Shown here: piece after piece, positions 24,422 to 33,166 of the stretch
How positions within the stretch are numbered: the first letter of the stretch is position 1
Layout of the letters: each line of letters begins with the position of its first letter
Assembly: GCA_014379965.1 (NCBI GenBank)
Contig: JACMKU010000208.1
Coordinates: 1 to 35,991, forward strand
Length of the DNA: 35,991 nt
Direction of reading: 5' to 3'
From: Chitinophagaceae bacterium
GTDB taxonomy: Bacteria > Bacteroidota > Bacteroidia > Chitinophagales > Chitinophagaceae
Position numbers and translations under genes: made by a program
The notes under the pieces: generated by a model
Seen by the model: only the letters and a program-made list of their open reading frames with translations
Told to the model about the DNA's origin: nothing
Database searches by the model: none

Positions 24422-25732
24422 TTACCAGTTAATTCCTTTATAGTTCTTCTTCGATCTTATTTCATCCGGCAGTCTCACCATATCGAGGATGGGATGTTCT
24501 GTCTCTACATTCATTAGCACGTCTACATATTCTTTTTCCTTATTGTTCACTACGATCAGGTCGGATTCCTTCATCAGGTCGCTGATCTGTGCCTTCATCA
24601 GTTTGGAAAGATGTGGGATGTGTGTGTCTATATATTCCTTGTTCGTACCGGTCAGGTTTGACAGGTGTACGTTCTTATCATAAATGGCGATCTCGTATCC
24701 CTTTCCAAGTAGAGTTTCGATCAGCGACACCGCTGGAGAGTTACGCAGGTCATCCGTACCTGCCTTAAAGCTCAGTCCGAGGAATCCCAGTTTTCTCTTC
24801 TTGCTCTGCTGGATGATTTCAACTGCACGGCTGATCTGTATCTCATTCGTCTTATCGATGCTCTCGATGAGAGGCGTCTTTACATAATGGTCGTGAGCGA
24901 GTGTTTGCAGGCCTTTCAGGTCCTTAGGCAGGCAGGAACCTCCATAAGCGAACCCGGGTTTGAAATAATAGGGAGAAATATTCAACACCTTGTCGGAGCA
25001 GAAAATCTCCATCACCTTATGAGAATCTACCTGGAGCGCAGAGCAAATATTGCCTATCTCGTTAGCGAAGGAAACTTTCAAAGCGTGGAAGGTATTGTTT
25101 ACATACTTCATCAGCTCCGCGACCTTAACTTCAGTGATGATCACTTCAGCTGGCAACTGGCGATAGAGTGAAGCCACTTTCTCCGCCGCTCCAGGATGCT
25201 CTGAACCAAGGAGTGTAACAGGAGGGTGGTAGTAATCATGAACCGCGGTTCCTTCGCGAAGGAACTCAGGATTCGACACCATGGCGAAATCGACATTTCT
25301 TTTCTTTCCCGAAAACTCCTCGATGATGTCGGCAAACTTGGCAGATGTTCCAGGAAGAACCGTAGACCTGATGGCGATTACGTGGAATTCTTCTTTCCCA
25401 CGAAGGATACGACCGAAATTCTCAGCAACCTTAAAGATGTACTGAAGGTTTAGATGCCCGGTATTACTAGAAGGTGTACCCACCGCGATTATTGATACCT
25501 CTGTCTCCAGGATAGCCTTCGCGTAATCGGTGGTGGCGGAAATACGACATTTGTTGTGCTCCTCGCGGATGATATGATCAATATCTTTTTCAATTATGGT
25601 AGCCAAACCAGAATTGATCTGGTTGACTTTCGTTTCGCTGACATCAACGCCTATCACGTTATGTCCGTTGCGGGCCAGGCATCCTAGGCTGACACAGCCT
25701 ACATAGCCTAAACCAAAAATGCTAATGTTCAT
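24422..25732 (-). CDS. Nucleotide-sugar dehydrogenase, GDP-mannose 6-dehydrogenase type
   Basis: The 436-residue enzyme of the UDP-Glc/GDP-Man dehydrogenase family oxidises the C6 hydroxyl of a nucleotide sugar to a carboxylate with two NAD. The NAD-binding motif GLGYVG is at 7-12, NPEFLREGTA at 154-163, the active-site Lys-x-x-Asn region (KYVNNTFHALK) at 209-219, and catalytic Cys267 in GGSCLPKD. The wording YGGSCLPKD and KVSFANE matches AlgD-type GDP-mannose dehydrogenases better than Ugd. The product would then be GDP-mannuronate, but the substrate needs testing. The start codon overlaps the stop of the heparinase-like gene by 4 bp, so the two are translationally coupled. Confidence 0.9.
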   Translation of the reverse strand: MNISIFGLGYVGCVSLGCLARNGHNVIGVDVSETKVNQINSGLATIIEKDIDHIIREEHNKCRISATTDYAKAILETEVSIIAVGTPSSNTGHLNLQYIFKVAENFGRILRGKEEFHVIAIRSTVLPGTSAKFADIIEEFSGKKRNVDFAMVSNPEFLREGTAVHDYYHPPVTLLGSEHPGAAEKVASLYRQLPAEVIITEVKVAELMKYVNNTFHALKVSFANEIGNICSALQVDSHKVMEIFCSDKVLNISPYYFKPGFAYGGSCLPKDLKGLQTLAHDHYVKTPLIESIDKTNEIQISRAVEIIQQSKKRKLGFLGLSFKAGTDDLRNSPAVSLIETLLGKGYEIAIYDKNVHLSNLTGTNKEYIDTHIPHLSKLMKAQISDLMKESDLIVVNNKEKEYVDVLMNVETEHPILDMVRLPDEIRSKKNYKGINW

Positions 25733-27675
25733 GGTCGGTTTATGATTTTGATGTATGTGGTTAGGGTTAAAGATTGCTTGTTTGATGTTAGTTCTCCCAT
25801 TATCACAATCGACTTCTGCTTCTTCATGAATGATGGCGAATACCAGCCGAGTGTTTCATCGTCCGATCCCTGGATGGCCATAGTGCAAAGTGCACGGTCG
25901 AAGGTCAGCTCCATGGTGGAAGCTGTTTCCTTGCGGCCAAGGATATATGAGTTACCTGTCATTTCAAGTACATGCACATCGGGATGAAGGTGAAACGGAA
26001 CATGCAACGAATACACCGCCTGCTGCGATTCTACAAGGTCAGTGATCTTGAAGAAGTCTTTCTCCTTATCGAACTCGATGGTTCTGGTATGCGACATGTT
26101 GTCTTTGCGATAGCCATTGTGTGTAGCAGTCACCACATCGCTTTCACGAGTGGAGTGAGTGGTAAGAGGCGAAGCCTTGTAATGGTTCAGCCATAGAGTT
26201 GGCCCAGATAACTGTGCCTGGTCCGTACTATTAATTGTAACGGTGTTATGAGCAAGTGTGCTTACGAAATACTTCCTCCATTCGGCGTGTGTATGATAGG
26301 CAAACGTGCCTGGATCTACGAGGAATGGATAGCCGTCGATGTGTACAATTACTGATAGCGCATCCGCATGACCATGGGCGGCGATAGATAGATAGCCTAG
26401 CGGGGCTGCATCGAAATGACAATATATCTCTTTATCGATGCCTGAATGTTTGCGCATTATGAAGTGTCCTTCCTTCTCGTAAAACATCGAAGATGTTGGA
26501 GAACGGTGGAAGTTGAAAGCGTCCCATGTAGCCTTGCCATTTACATGTGTTGTTAGCAATTGCGACTTCACATCCCATGATGATCCACAACGCTTGAATT
26601 CCGGTTTGTGGAAGATAACCGCAGCCGTATTAAGGATCGAGAGGAAGTTATTTGAAGTTGCATCTCCATCTGGCAACAATACCCTACCATCATCCTCATC
26701 GCCATACTTGGGATGATTCCCGTGCATATCGAGAAGATTGTTGATGTAGGTACATATCGAACGCAACGTGTTCGTATAGGCCTTTGAAAAGGGCATTCCT
26801 GCCTGCTCGGCGGCGATGTAAGACAATAGGAAGAAGTCTGTAATGAACTGGATATAACCAGACGCCTCTTCCTTGTTGACACCTTTCTCGCTATGTTGTT
26901 TCTGAATTTCATTTTCGAGCCCTTTACGGCTTTTCTTCAACCATACTTCAGATTCATCGAATTTCCACAATGTAGAAGCCATGAACAGCCCAGTATACTC
27001 GGCGATGAGATGGTTGTTTGCAGATGAATGAAACGACGGATTCTTCGAGCTATATACGCAATGTGTATAGACGAGCGGAAGCCAGATATTATCTCTAAAA
27101 ACCTGGTATTCGCTATCACGCTGCCACACTTCGTCGTTTTCCAGTAGCACCCAGCACCAGTACCAATTGATCAATCGGAGGTTTACTTCGATGTTACTAT
27201 ACCAGTTAATTCCTTTCAAGTATGGGTTCTGGCGAGCCCAAGTCGTCATGATATCCACGAATAGATCCAATTTCTTACGATCACGTGTCTGCGTGTATTC
27301 GATAAGCAATGGCAACAGGAATTCAAGCCTGTTCACTTCCCAAACAACCTTTGCGCTACCGAACCTGTCGGAGCGAATGTCGATCGACTTTGAGAACGTA
27401 AGAGGAAAGCTCTTGCCAGATAGAAAGTCTTTGTGAAAGTCCATCCGGTCATCAATCGTCAGCGGGTGGCCGAAGATGAGGAAAGGAGAGGCCGTATCCG
27501 TCTCAGGGAACGTAAATGCGAGGTTCGTCTTATTGATAGATACCTGGCGATACAGCGGTCTCGGTGGAAATATCTTCTCCAGTGAACGCTGTTGCATTTG
27601 CGCCGCTCTGAAGAAGAGTTCCCGGAAGTTCATCGTACTTAACCGGCTATAATACCATTTTAATCTGCCTGTCAT
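25729..27675 (-). CDS. Heparinase II/III-family polysaccharide lyase
   Basis: The 648-residue protein has an alpha-toroid N-terminal half (Heparinase II/III N type; INWYSNIEVNLRLINW near 155-172 and the SANNHLIAE motif near 216-224). The C-terminal beta-sheet half carries HGHADALS and LAHNTVTIN, where the catalytic His and Tyr residues of this family are found. Family members cleave uronic-acid-containing chains by beta elimination. There is no signal peptide, as is common for members inside exopolysaccharide operons, so it may act in the cytoplasm or on a nascent chain. It overlaps the dehydrogenase gene by 4 bp and follows a glycosyltransferase by 1 bp. This tight coupling argues for a role in the same polymer. 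Confidence 0.92.
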   Translation of the reverse strand: MTGRLKWYYSRLSTMNFRELFFRAAQMQQRSLEKIFPPRPLYRQVSINKTNLAFTFPETDTASPFLIFGHPLTIDDRMDFHKDFLSGKSFPLTFSKSIDIRSDRFGSAKVVWEVNRLEFLLPLLIEYTQTRDRKKLDLFVDIMTTWARQNPYLKGINWYSNIEVNLRLINWYWCWVLLENDEVWQRDSEYQVFRDNIWLPLVYTHCVYSSKNPSFHSSANNHLIAEYTGLFMASTLWKFDESEVWLKKSRKGLENEIQKQHSEKGVNKEEASGYIQFITDFFLLSYIAAEQAGMPFSKAYTNTLRSICTYINNLLDMHGNHPKYGDEDDGRVLLPDGDATSNNFLSILNTAAVIFHKPEFKRCGSSWDVKSQLLTTHVNGKATWDAFNFHRSPTSSMFYEKEGHFIMRKHSGIDKEIYCHFDAAPLGYLSIAAHGHADALSVIVHIDGYPFLVDPGTFAYHTHAEWRKYFVSTLAHNTVTINSTDQAQLSGPTLWLNHYKASPLTTHSTRESDVVTATHNGYRKDNMSHTRTIEFDKEKDFFKITDLVESQQAVYSLHVPFHLHPDVHVLEMTGNSYILGRKETASTMELTFDRALCTMAIQGSDDETLGWYSPSFMKKQKSIVIMGELTSNKQSLTLTTYIKIINRP

Positions 27676-27676
27676 A

Positions 27677-28747
27677 TTAAGCTATTTCAGAGTAAAGTTT
27701 TTCTAATTCCTGTTTTATGCTTTCCGGGTAGTAACTGACTGCTGCGTTCATTGCATTATTTCTCATGGCTGCATATCCCGACCTGTCGTTGATCACTTCA
27801 AAAAGGATCCGTTTCAACTGGACCATGTCACCTGGGTTGAAGAGTATACCGTTCTTGTTGTGCTCCACCACTTCCGGGATGCTTCCCACGGGTGTAGTGA
27901 TCACTGGCTTGCCGAAGCTAAATGCTTCGAGAATCGTCATGGGCATTCCTTCCTCGTATGTCGGGAGGATGAAATAATCGCAAGACGATAGATAATGATC
28001 TTTCTCCTCGTGCTGCACCCAACCAATATATTCGGCCATGTCCTCGATGCCACCATCGGTAATTGCTTTCTTAAGTCGATCCACTTCGTGATTTCCGCCG
28101 ATCAGGAACTTGCACTTTCCACGGAGATCTGCTTGTTCGGCAATGACCAGGTCGATGAGGTCGAATATTCCTTTATGATCGGCTATGCGTCCCAGGAACA
28201 GGAACGTCACGATTGACGAATCCTTCGCCTGTACCACGGGTCTTACTGTTTTATGTTCCACTGGATTCTTGATAACGATGAGCTTCTTCACCTTGAAGTT
28301 CTTCGCGAAGAATTCGTTCCATCTCTCCGAAAGCACGACGAGTGCCTCAGAATTGTTGACGAGGAACCTGCACATGTAACGGTAAAACTTTCCACCGCGA
28401 TCGAAATACTCATCGAATCCACCAGCGTGTATGTGAAAGATAATTTTCTTGCCAAAGATCTTCCGGGCGATAAAACCGATGACAAACTTGCGCATGATAC
28501 TTCCTTCCTTCGCGCCATGGATGTGAACGATTTTTATTTTCCAATTCGTCAACAAGGCTATCACCACCTTCAGCAACGACCCCGCGAAAAAGAAGAGTTC
28601 ATAGAACTTGTTCTTGTACGACAGCGTGGGTATGAAATTGAATGGTGCAATACTCTTTGAATAAATACTGAGAACAGCACCAATGCCGCCCCTATGATTT
28701 TTGTGGTCCGGGCCTATGTACAATATGTTATTAAAGCTTGACGACAT
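27677..28747 (-). CDS. Glycosyltransferase family 4
   Basis: The 356-residue GT-B enzyme has the glycine-rich N-terminal loop (HRGGIGAV), a central FLGRIADHKGI segment that opens the donor half, and the GT4 signature EEGMPMTILEAFSFGKPVI with its paired Glu residues. It should transfer a sugar from a nucleotide donor to the growing lipid-linked unit. It sits between the beta-propeller gene (26-bp gap) and the heparinase gene (1-bp gap) in the polysaccharide operon. The sugar cannot be told. Confidence 0.93.
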   Translation of the reverse strand: MSSSFNNILYIGPDHKNHRGGIGAVLSIYSKSIAPFNFIPTLSYKNKFYELFFFAGSLLKVVIALLTNWKIKIVHIHGAKEGSIMRKFVIGFIARKIFGKKIIFHIHAGGFDEYFDRGGKFYRYMCRFLVNNSEALVVLSERWNEFFAKNFKVKKLIVIKNPVEHKTVRPVVQAKDSSIVTFLFLGRIADHKGIFDLIDLVIAEQADLRGKCKFLIGGNHEVDRLKKAITDGGIEDMAEYIGWVQHEEKDHYLSSCDYFILPTYEEGMPMTILEAFSFGKPVITTPVGSIPEVVEHNKNGILFNPGDMVQLKRILFEVINDRSGYAAMRNNAMNAAVSYYPESIKQELEKLYSEIA

Positions 28748-28773
28748 AAACTGGTGTATGGAATGCGCTTGTT

Positions 28774-29673
28774 TTATGTGAAAATGGTTTTAAGCTTCCT
28801 GCCTAGTTGTTGTACCGGCTGGAAATGTCCCTTCTGCCCATCAACAATAATTATATCATCAACCACATTTATCGTGTGGATACCATAATTGAATTCGTCG
28901 TTTCTGTTTGGCTCGATCACCATGTGTGCCTCTTCGTTGAATTCGGAAGTGGTTAGCGTTGTGACTCTATTGATGGTGATTGACTCACCATAATAGTTGC
29001 CACAGTTTTGCGTGGGTCTGTAGATTTCACCATCAACGATAATGAAATTGCCCGCAGGGCGGGATCCATCAAGTGCCTGCTTAACAGGGTTGCCTGCATG
29101 CGGTTGATATGGGCCTAACAGGCTATCCGAATAGAAAATATGCAGGTCACTATTTAGTGTGTCGCCGAGCATCGTTGCGAAGAGCCAATATTTCCCTTCG
29201 AACTTCAGGATGGTCGGATCGATGATGGGAAGATTAATGATTTCTTTCTTGTTGATAAAACTTCGCTGCACCTGGTCGAACTCGTAACAATTGAGCGAAC
29301 CCCCAAAGGCATTTTCAGGGAAAACATATATCCTTCCGTTCTCTTTGTATACGAATGGGTAAGAGAGGTGATCATTTGTATCGAGTATTACCTTCTGGAG
29401 CACGGGGTCGAGACGGTCGTTGCAGACCATCAGAGATATTTTGCCATCTAAGTGATAGGTGCTCACGCTTTCGAAGAGAATGTTAAGTCGACCATCATCT
29501 GTTCGGAAAATAAAAGGATCTGCATGAGAGATGCCCTGGTCTTCGAGGGTCATCCAGTCGAAGCTCAGGTCAGTAGTCTTATTACGGATAATATCCGCAA
29601 TGCTTCCCCTCAGAAAGCCGAGGCCCCATTGCTTGAGGTAGAGTTTATCTGAATATTTTTTTATAAGGCCCAT
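28774..29673 (-). CDS. Five-bladed beta-propeller protein (GINT1 N-terminal-like)
   Basis: The 299-residue protein is built of repeated blades with the motifs HADPFIF, YPFVY, IDPTIL and GSRPAGNFI, each starting near an Asp-Pro or Arg-Pro turn. This is the pattern of the GH43-like propeller found at the N-terminus of plant glucosamine inositolphosphorylceramide transferase and in many bacterial polysaccharide clusters. Here it is a stand-alone domain with no fused formyl- or glycosyltransferase part. It may act as a transferase or a glycan-binding factor in the pathway; the activity is unknown. It is the first gene of the five- to six-gene block that runs to 21697 and has a 600-bp upstream gap. 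Confidence 0.78.
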   Translation of the reverse strand: MGLIKKYSDKLYLKQWGLGFLRGSIADIIRNKTTDLSFDWMTLEDQGISHADPFIFRTDDGRLNILFESVSTYHLDGKISLMVCNDRLDPVLQKVILDTNDHLSYPFVYKENGRIYVFPENAFGGSLNCYEFDQVQRSFINKKEIINLPIIDPTILKFEGKYWLFATMLGDTLNSDLHIFYSDSLLGPYQPHAGNPVKQALDGSRPAGNFIIVDGEIYRPTQNCGNYYGESITINRVTTLTTSEFNEEAHMVIEPNRNDEFNYGIHTINVVDDIIIVDGQKGHFQPVQQLGRKLKTIFT

Positions 29674-30180
29674 GCTTGGTTTATTGGTGCGGCGATCAAT
29701 ACATATGGCATGGCAGTAGCCTTACCCCCGAAGGGAAATTTAATGGCGGCTGGCGCCAGGGCCAGCGAAAAGACATGCAAATAAGTAGTGCCGGTTATCA
29801 TCATGATTGCGTTCGGTGGCTCATAGGAGATTGCAACTGATGCCGGTTTCAATGGGATAGTGGGGCCGATGGTGGCCAGAACTGGTGCGTATTTTTACGA
29901 ATTCGCAGAGATATGATTGGGACGACGAAGCGCGGCCGGAAAGGCAGGTTGAACGTCTTGCAATGCGATATCTGGATAGCTAAACCCGGTGCTAATAAAA
30001 TGGATAGCCCGGCTAATCAGGTAGCCCTCAATTCTTTCCACGGCTGGTGTAGAAACCAGGAGGGCGATTGGGTGTACGGACATAAACAGTTTTTAGGTTA
30101 GGGTCGTAATTATACGAGCGAAAAATACAAATAATTACTGGGAGGTGCAAGTAAAACGACCATCTTTATTTCATCAAAGT
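29674..30180. other. Non-coding or decayed region upstream of the polysaccharide block
   Basis: No convincing gene is visible in this stretch. On the minus strand one frame stays open from 30083 to 29661 except for a single TAA at 29895-29897. Its two halves (62 and about 77 codons) resemble no family I know, and it overlaps the start of the propeller gene by 13 bp. It could be a decayed gene or a long leader of the downstream operon. No heptamer repeat is present here, unlike the large gaps before 21.7 kb. Confidence 0.4.
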
Positions 30181-30182
30181 CA

Positions 30183-30223
30183 AAAAGGCAAAGCCCCGGG
30201 TTTTTTGCCCGGGGATGCCTTTT
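30183..30223. terminator. Strong bidirectional rho-independent terminator
   Basis: An outer stem AAAAGGCA/TGCCTTTT and an inner stem CCCCGGG/CCCGGGG enclose a T-rich 7-nt loop. It has A residues on the left and T residues on the right. It lies 55 bp past the stop of the lyase lipoprotein gene (-) and separates that gene from the downstream polysaccharide genes. Confidence 0.9.
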
Positions 30224-30277
30224 AATCAGAGACTTTGTCCATTGCCTGGGTCATTCGTCCAGGCCCGTCGTTGCTAA

Positions 30278-32965
30278 TTATTTTTGATAGATTCTAAGAT
30301 TATCGTAATGAACTACAGAGTTAGAACCTGAAGTGATGCTCCACCTGTTCTGACCTACTTTGAGGTATGGTGTACCACTACCGTCGGTTGTTTGTCCTGT
30401 GAATGAATAGTACAACACGTTGTCGATGTAGAGCCTGATGTAACCATCTGAGCTGCTAGACCACTTCACCTCCCAACGCATCTTGTACCATGTGTTTGGA
30501 GCTACTGCCCTCAGAGTACCAGACTGCTGAGTGACCGTGCTACCGATGGCACGAACAACCTTGAAATTACCATCATAGTTCTGGAGACCTACTACCGCAC
30601 TCGCACCGCTCGTTGTTGGCTGCCAGAGGATGGTTGAACCACCGCCGCCCCAATTCTTCCAACCCTGATAGTATACATCGTACTCGATCACACCTTCAGT
30701 TGGGTTGTAAGTTGTACCCTGGTAAGCCATCTCACCACGATATCCATTGTTGAGATTTCGGTCAGCATATCTTACTTCAGACCTGAATGAACCAGGACCA
30801 GTCTTATACAACGAAGTAGAGCGTGTATTCCTGATACCGCCCGATGTATTCACTGAAGACGAAACATCATAGAGCTGTGTATACAACAAAGTTCCATATC
30901 CAACAGGAGGAGGTGTTGTTACGCCGTTCACAACGATTGTAACACCGTCATTTCCAGTCGCACCCTGGTTGTCAGTAACCCTGAGGTTATAAACATATGT
31001 ACCAGCGTTCAAACCAGTGATGTTCGTAGTTGCACTGTTCGGGCTAGAGATCGAGCCACCTGAAGGACCAGAGATCTTCTCCCAAAGGTAACCAGCGATC
31101 GAACCACCGTTGTCAGTTCCTGAACCATTCAGCGTAACTGAATTTGTTGGCAATGTGATTGACTTATCAGCACCTGCATTAGAGATAGGGTTAGTGTTTA
31201 TCGGAGGAGGAGTGCCTGAACCGCTAACGACAACGTTTACGGCATCATTGCTAGTCGCACCGACATTGTCAGTCGCCCTAAGGTTATAAACATAAGTACC
31301 TACATTCAACCCAGTGATAGTTGTAGTTGCGCTAGTCGGGCTAGTGATCGCTCCGCCACTTGGACCTGATACCTTCTCCCAGTAATACGACGCTACCTGA
31401 ACATCATCTGTTGCTGAACCAGTCAATGTAGTTGAGTTGGTTGGCAAGGTGACGGCCTTATCGGGACCCGCATTCGAAACCGGATTTTGATTAGTTCCAG
31501 AAGCTGCAGCTACAGTAACTGTTACACTGCTGTTAGCAGTTAAGCCACCATTGTCTGTCACCCTAAGATTGAAAACATATGTACCAGCGGTTAAGCCAGA
31601 TACCGTAGTGCTTACACTTGACGGGCTACCGATAGTTGCAGCAGGGCCTGATGTCTTTGTCCATGCATAAGAAGAGATGGTGCCATCGGGATCTGAAGCT
31701 GTACCTGTAAGAGTAACCGAACTAGTCGGAAGTGTTATTGAGTTGTTTGAACCTGCGCTAACTGTTGGCGCCTGGTTGCTCGGAGGAACTGTTCCGCAAG
31801 CAGTCAATGAAACCTGCGCGATCAATGCCTGATCGATTGCATCCAGGGGTTGTGCACCTGCTTCAGCACGAACGATAGTCGCTGCCTCACAAGCTGATTG
31901 AGTAGTTACAACACCACCACCTGTGATAGGATACATCGCACGGTTGCTTCCGCTATTAGGATTCACACCTGAGTTACCACTAACGTTACCGGCAATATAT
32001 GCCTGTGAACCACTACCAGCTGTAGGATCTGGATCCATGCTAACCGCTGAACTTGCAGCAGCTGCGCTCTGGTAAAAGTTGTTGATCACATTTGCTGTAC
32101 CCTCGTAATCGATACCAGTACCATAGCCTGAGCCAGTACCGCCATTACGACCCCAGTTGTATACGAGGTTATTCCTGAAGTCAACCATCATGTTGGAACC
32201 AGGAGAACCATTTGAAGAGTGTACCATTGGGTTTCTTTCCCCAACGCCACCAGTTGTTTTGCTTAATAATAAGTTGTGGTGAACACTGACATTTCTAGTA
32301 GGCGTATATGCAATCAACATATTACCCGACCAGTCAGAGGCACCGCCACCAAGAAGACTGTACTGCACGGTAACATTATATGCACCTGCAGTAACATCCA
32401 GGTTACCATCGTGGTTACCTGAAGAAGAAACGTGGTCGAAAACGATATTGTAGGCTCCGTTTGTTACGGCGAAACCATCGTTACCCATGTTTCTCACACG
32501 GATGTTCTTAACAATGATGTCATGGCATCCATCTTCAAACGCAATACCATTGCTACTACCGCCGCTGACCGTGATACCAGGCGAAGGCGCCGTTGTACCA
32601 TCGATAGTAAGGTTGGTAACATTATAACCTGTATAAGAGAAGTTGTTGATTGTACCTGCTACATCGAAAACAATCGTCCTGTTACTTCCGAGGGCGGCCA
32701 TAAACGACCCTGAACCCGAGGAGTTGAGGTTAGTTACACGATACACAGTTTTACCTGTGCCCCCAAGAGTTGTAGCACCATATCCTTCGAGAGCGCGAAC
32801 CGCTGTTGCTGAAGCAGTAGCTTCAGTGGCCTCTGTAGATAAGGAAACTTCTGGAGTTGTTTCTGCCATTGCATCGTCTTTTTTGCAACCGGCGAAAAAG
32901 ATTGCAGCGGAGAAAATGGCTGCAACCAGGGCTTTGCTGTTAAGCAAAAATTGTTTGGCTTTCAT
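30278..32965 (-). CDS. Surface lipoprotein with pectate-lyase-like, PKD and second lyase domains
   Basis: I chose the ATG at 32965 because it begins a lipoprotein signal peptide ending in FFAGC (lipidated Cys27); the frame is open 16 codons further. Lys-Lys-Asp-Asp directly after the Cys fits the export signal of surface lipoproteins in Bacteroidota. A PL1-like parallel beta-helix follows (about 60-385), with DGNLDVT at 186-192 and the Arg-x-Pro of the catalytic arginine (Arg244, ERNPMV). Three PKD/REJ-like domains lie at about 398-486, 494-582 and 592-680. The last 205 residues resemble the jelly-roll lyases of the heparin-lyase-I/PF14099 type. The protein would stay on the cell surface and cut acidic polysaccharide. 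The three middle domains are repeated at DNA level. It is bracketed by its own terminator and a 200-bp upstream region, so it is probably separately transcribed. Confidence 0.88.
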   Translation of the reverse strand: MKAKQFLLNSKALVAAIFSAAIFFAGCKKDDAMAETTPEVSLSTEATEATASATAVRALEGYGATTLGGTGKTVYRVTNLNSSGSGSFMAALGSNRTIVFDVAGTINNFSYTGYNVTNLTIDGTTAPSPGITVSGGSSNGIAFEDGCHDIIVKNIRVRNMGNDGFAVTNGAYNIVFDHVSSSGNHDGNLDVTAGAYNVTVQYSLLGGGASDWSGNMLIAYTPTRNVSVHHNLLLSKTTGGVGERNPMVHSSNGSPGSNMMVDFRNNLVYNWGRNGGTGSGYGTGIDYEGTANVINNFYQSAAAASSAVSMDPDPTAGSGSQAYIAGNVSGNSGVNPNSGSNRAMYPITGGGVVTTQSACEAATIVRAEAGAQPLDAIDQALIAQVSLTACGTVPPSNQAPTVSAGSNNSITLPTSSVTLTGTASDPDGTISSYAWTKTSGPAATIGSPSSVSTTVSGLTAGTYVFNLRVTDNGGLTANSSVTVTVAAASGTNQNPVSNAGPDKAVTLPTNSTTLTGSATDDVQVASYYWEKVSGPSGGAITSPTSATTTITGLNVGTYVYNLRATDNVGATSNDAVNVVVSGSGTPPPINTNPISNAGADKSITLPTNSVTLNGSGTDNGGSIAGYLWEKISGPSGGSISSPNSATTNITGLNAGTYVYNLRVTDNQGATGNDGVTIVVNGVTTPPPVGYGTLLYTQLYDVSSSVNTSGGIRNTRSTSLYKTGPGSFRSEVRYADRNLNNGYRGEMAYQGTTYNPTEGVIEYDVYYQGWKNWGGGGSTILWQPTTSGASAVVGLQNYDGNFKVVRAIGSTVTQQSGTLRAVAPNTWYKMRWEVKWSSSSDGYIRLYIDNVLYYSFTGQTTDGSGTPYLKVGQNRWSITSGSNSVVHYDNLRIYQK

Positions 32966-33013
32966 ATTGGATATTGTTTTTGCCGCAATAGCCAACAACA
33001 ATGCCGTAAACAA

Positions 33014-33062
33014 TTAACTTAAATCAACAATGCACTACGATGCTTAACTTAAATCAACAATG
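33014..33062. promoter_or_regulatory. Two 19-bp direct repeats 30 bp apart, possible operator
   Basis: The same 19-bp sequence (TTAACTTAAATCAACAATG) occurs at 33014-33032 and 33044-33062, with a 30-bp period equal to about three helical turns. It lies 48-96 bp upstream of the chosen start of the lyase lipoprotein gene. This phasing suits a dimeric or cooperative regulator, but there is no proof of binding. Confidence 0.45.
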
Positions 33063-33166
33063 TGTATTTTATTAATTAGAAATACTTAGTCTCACCTAAG
33101 CGAAGGGCCTGAGTGTTAGTAGTTATTTAGCGTAACGTGGATAACTGCTAATGAAATGTGAATAGC

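Noticed and set aside
29913..30101. A 62-codon plus-strand frame in the gap upstream of the propeller gene
   Set aside because: The composition is unremarkable, no family is recognised, and it overlaps an opposite-strand frame of equal weakness, so I do not call it a gene.
33014..33062. The paired direct repeats as the start of a CRISPR or an attachment site
   Set aside because: There are only two copies with an 11-bp gap and no integrase or cas gene nearby, so a regulatory site is more plausible.
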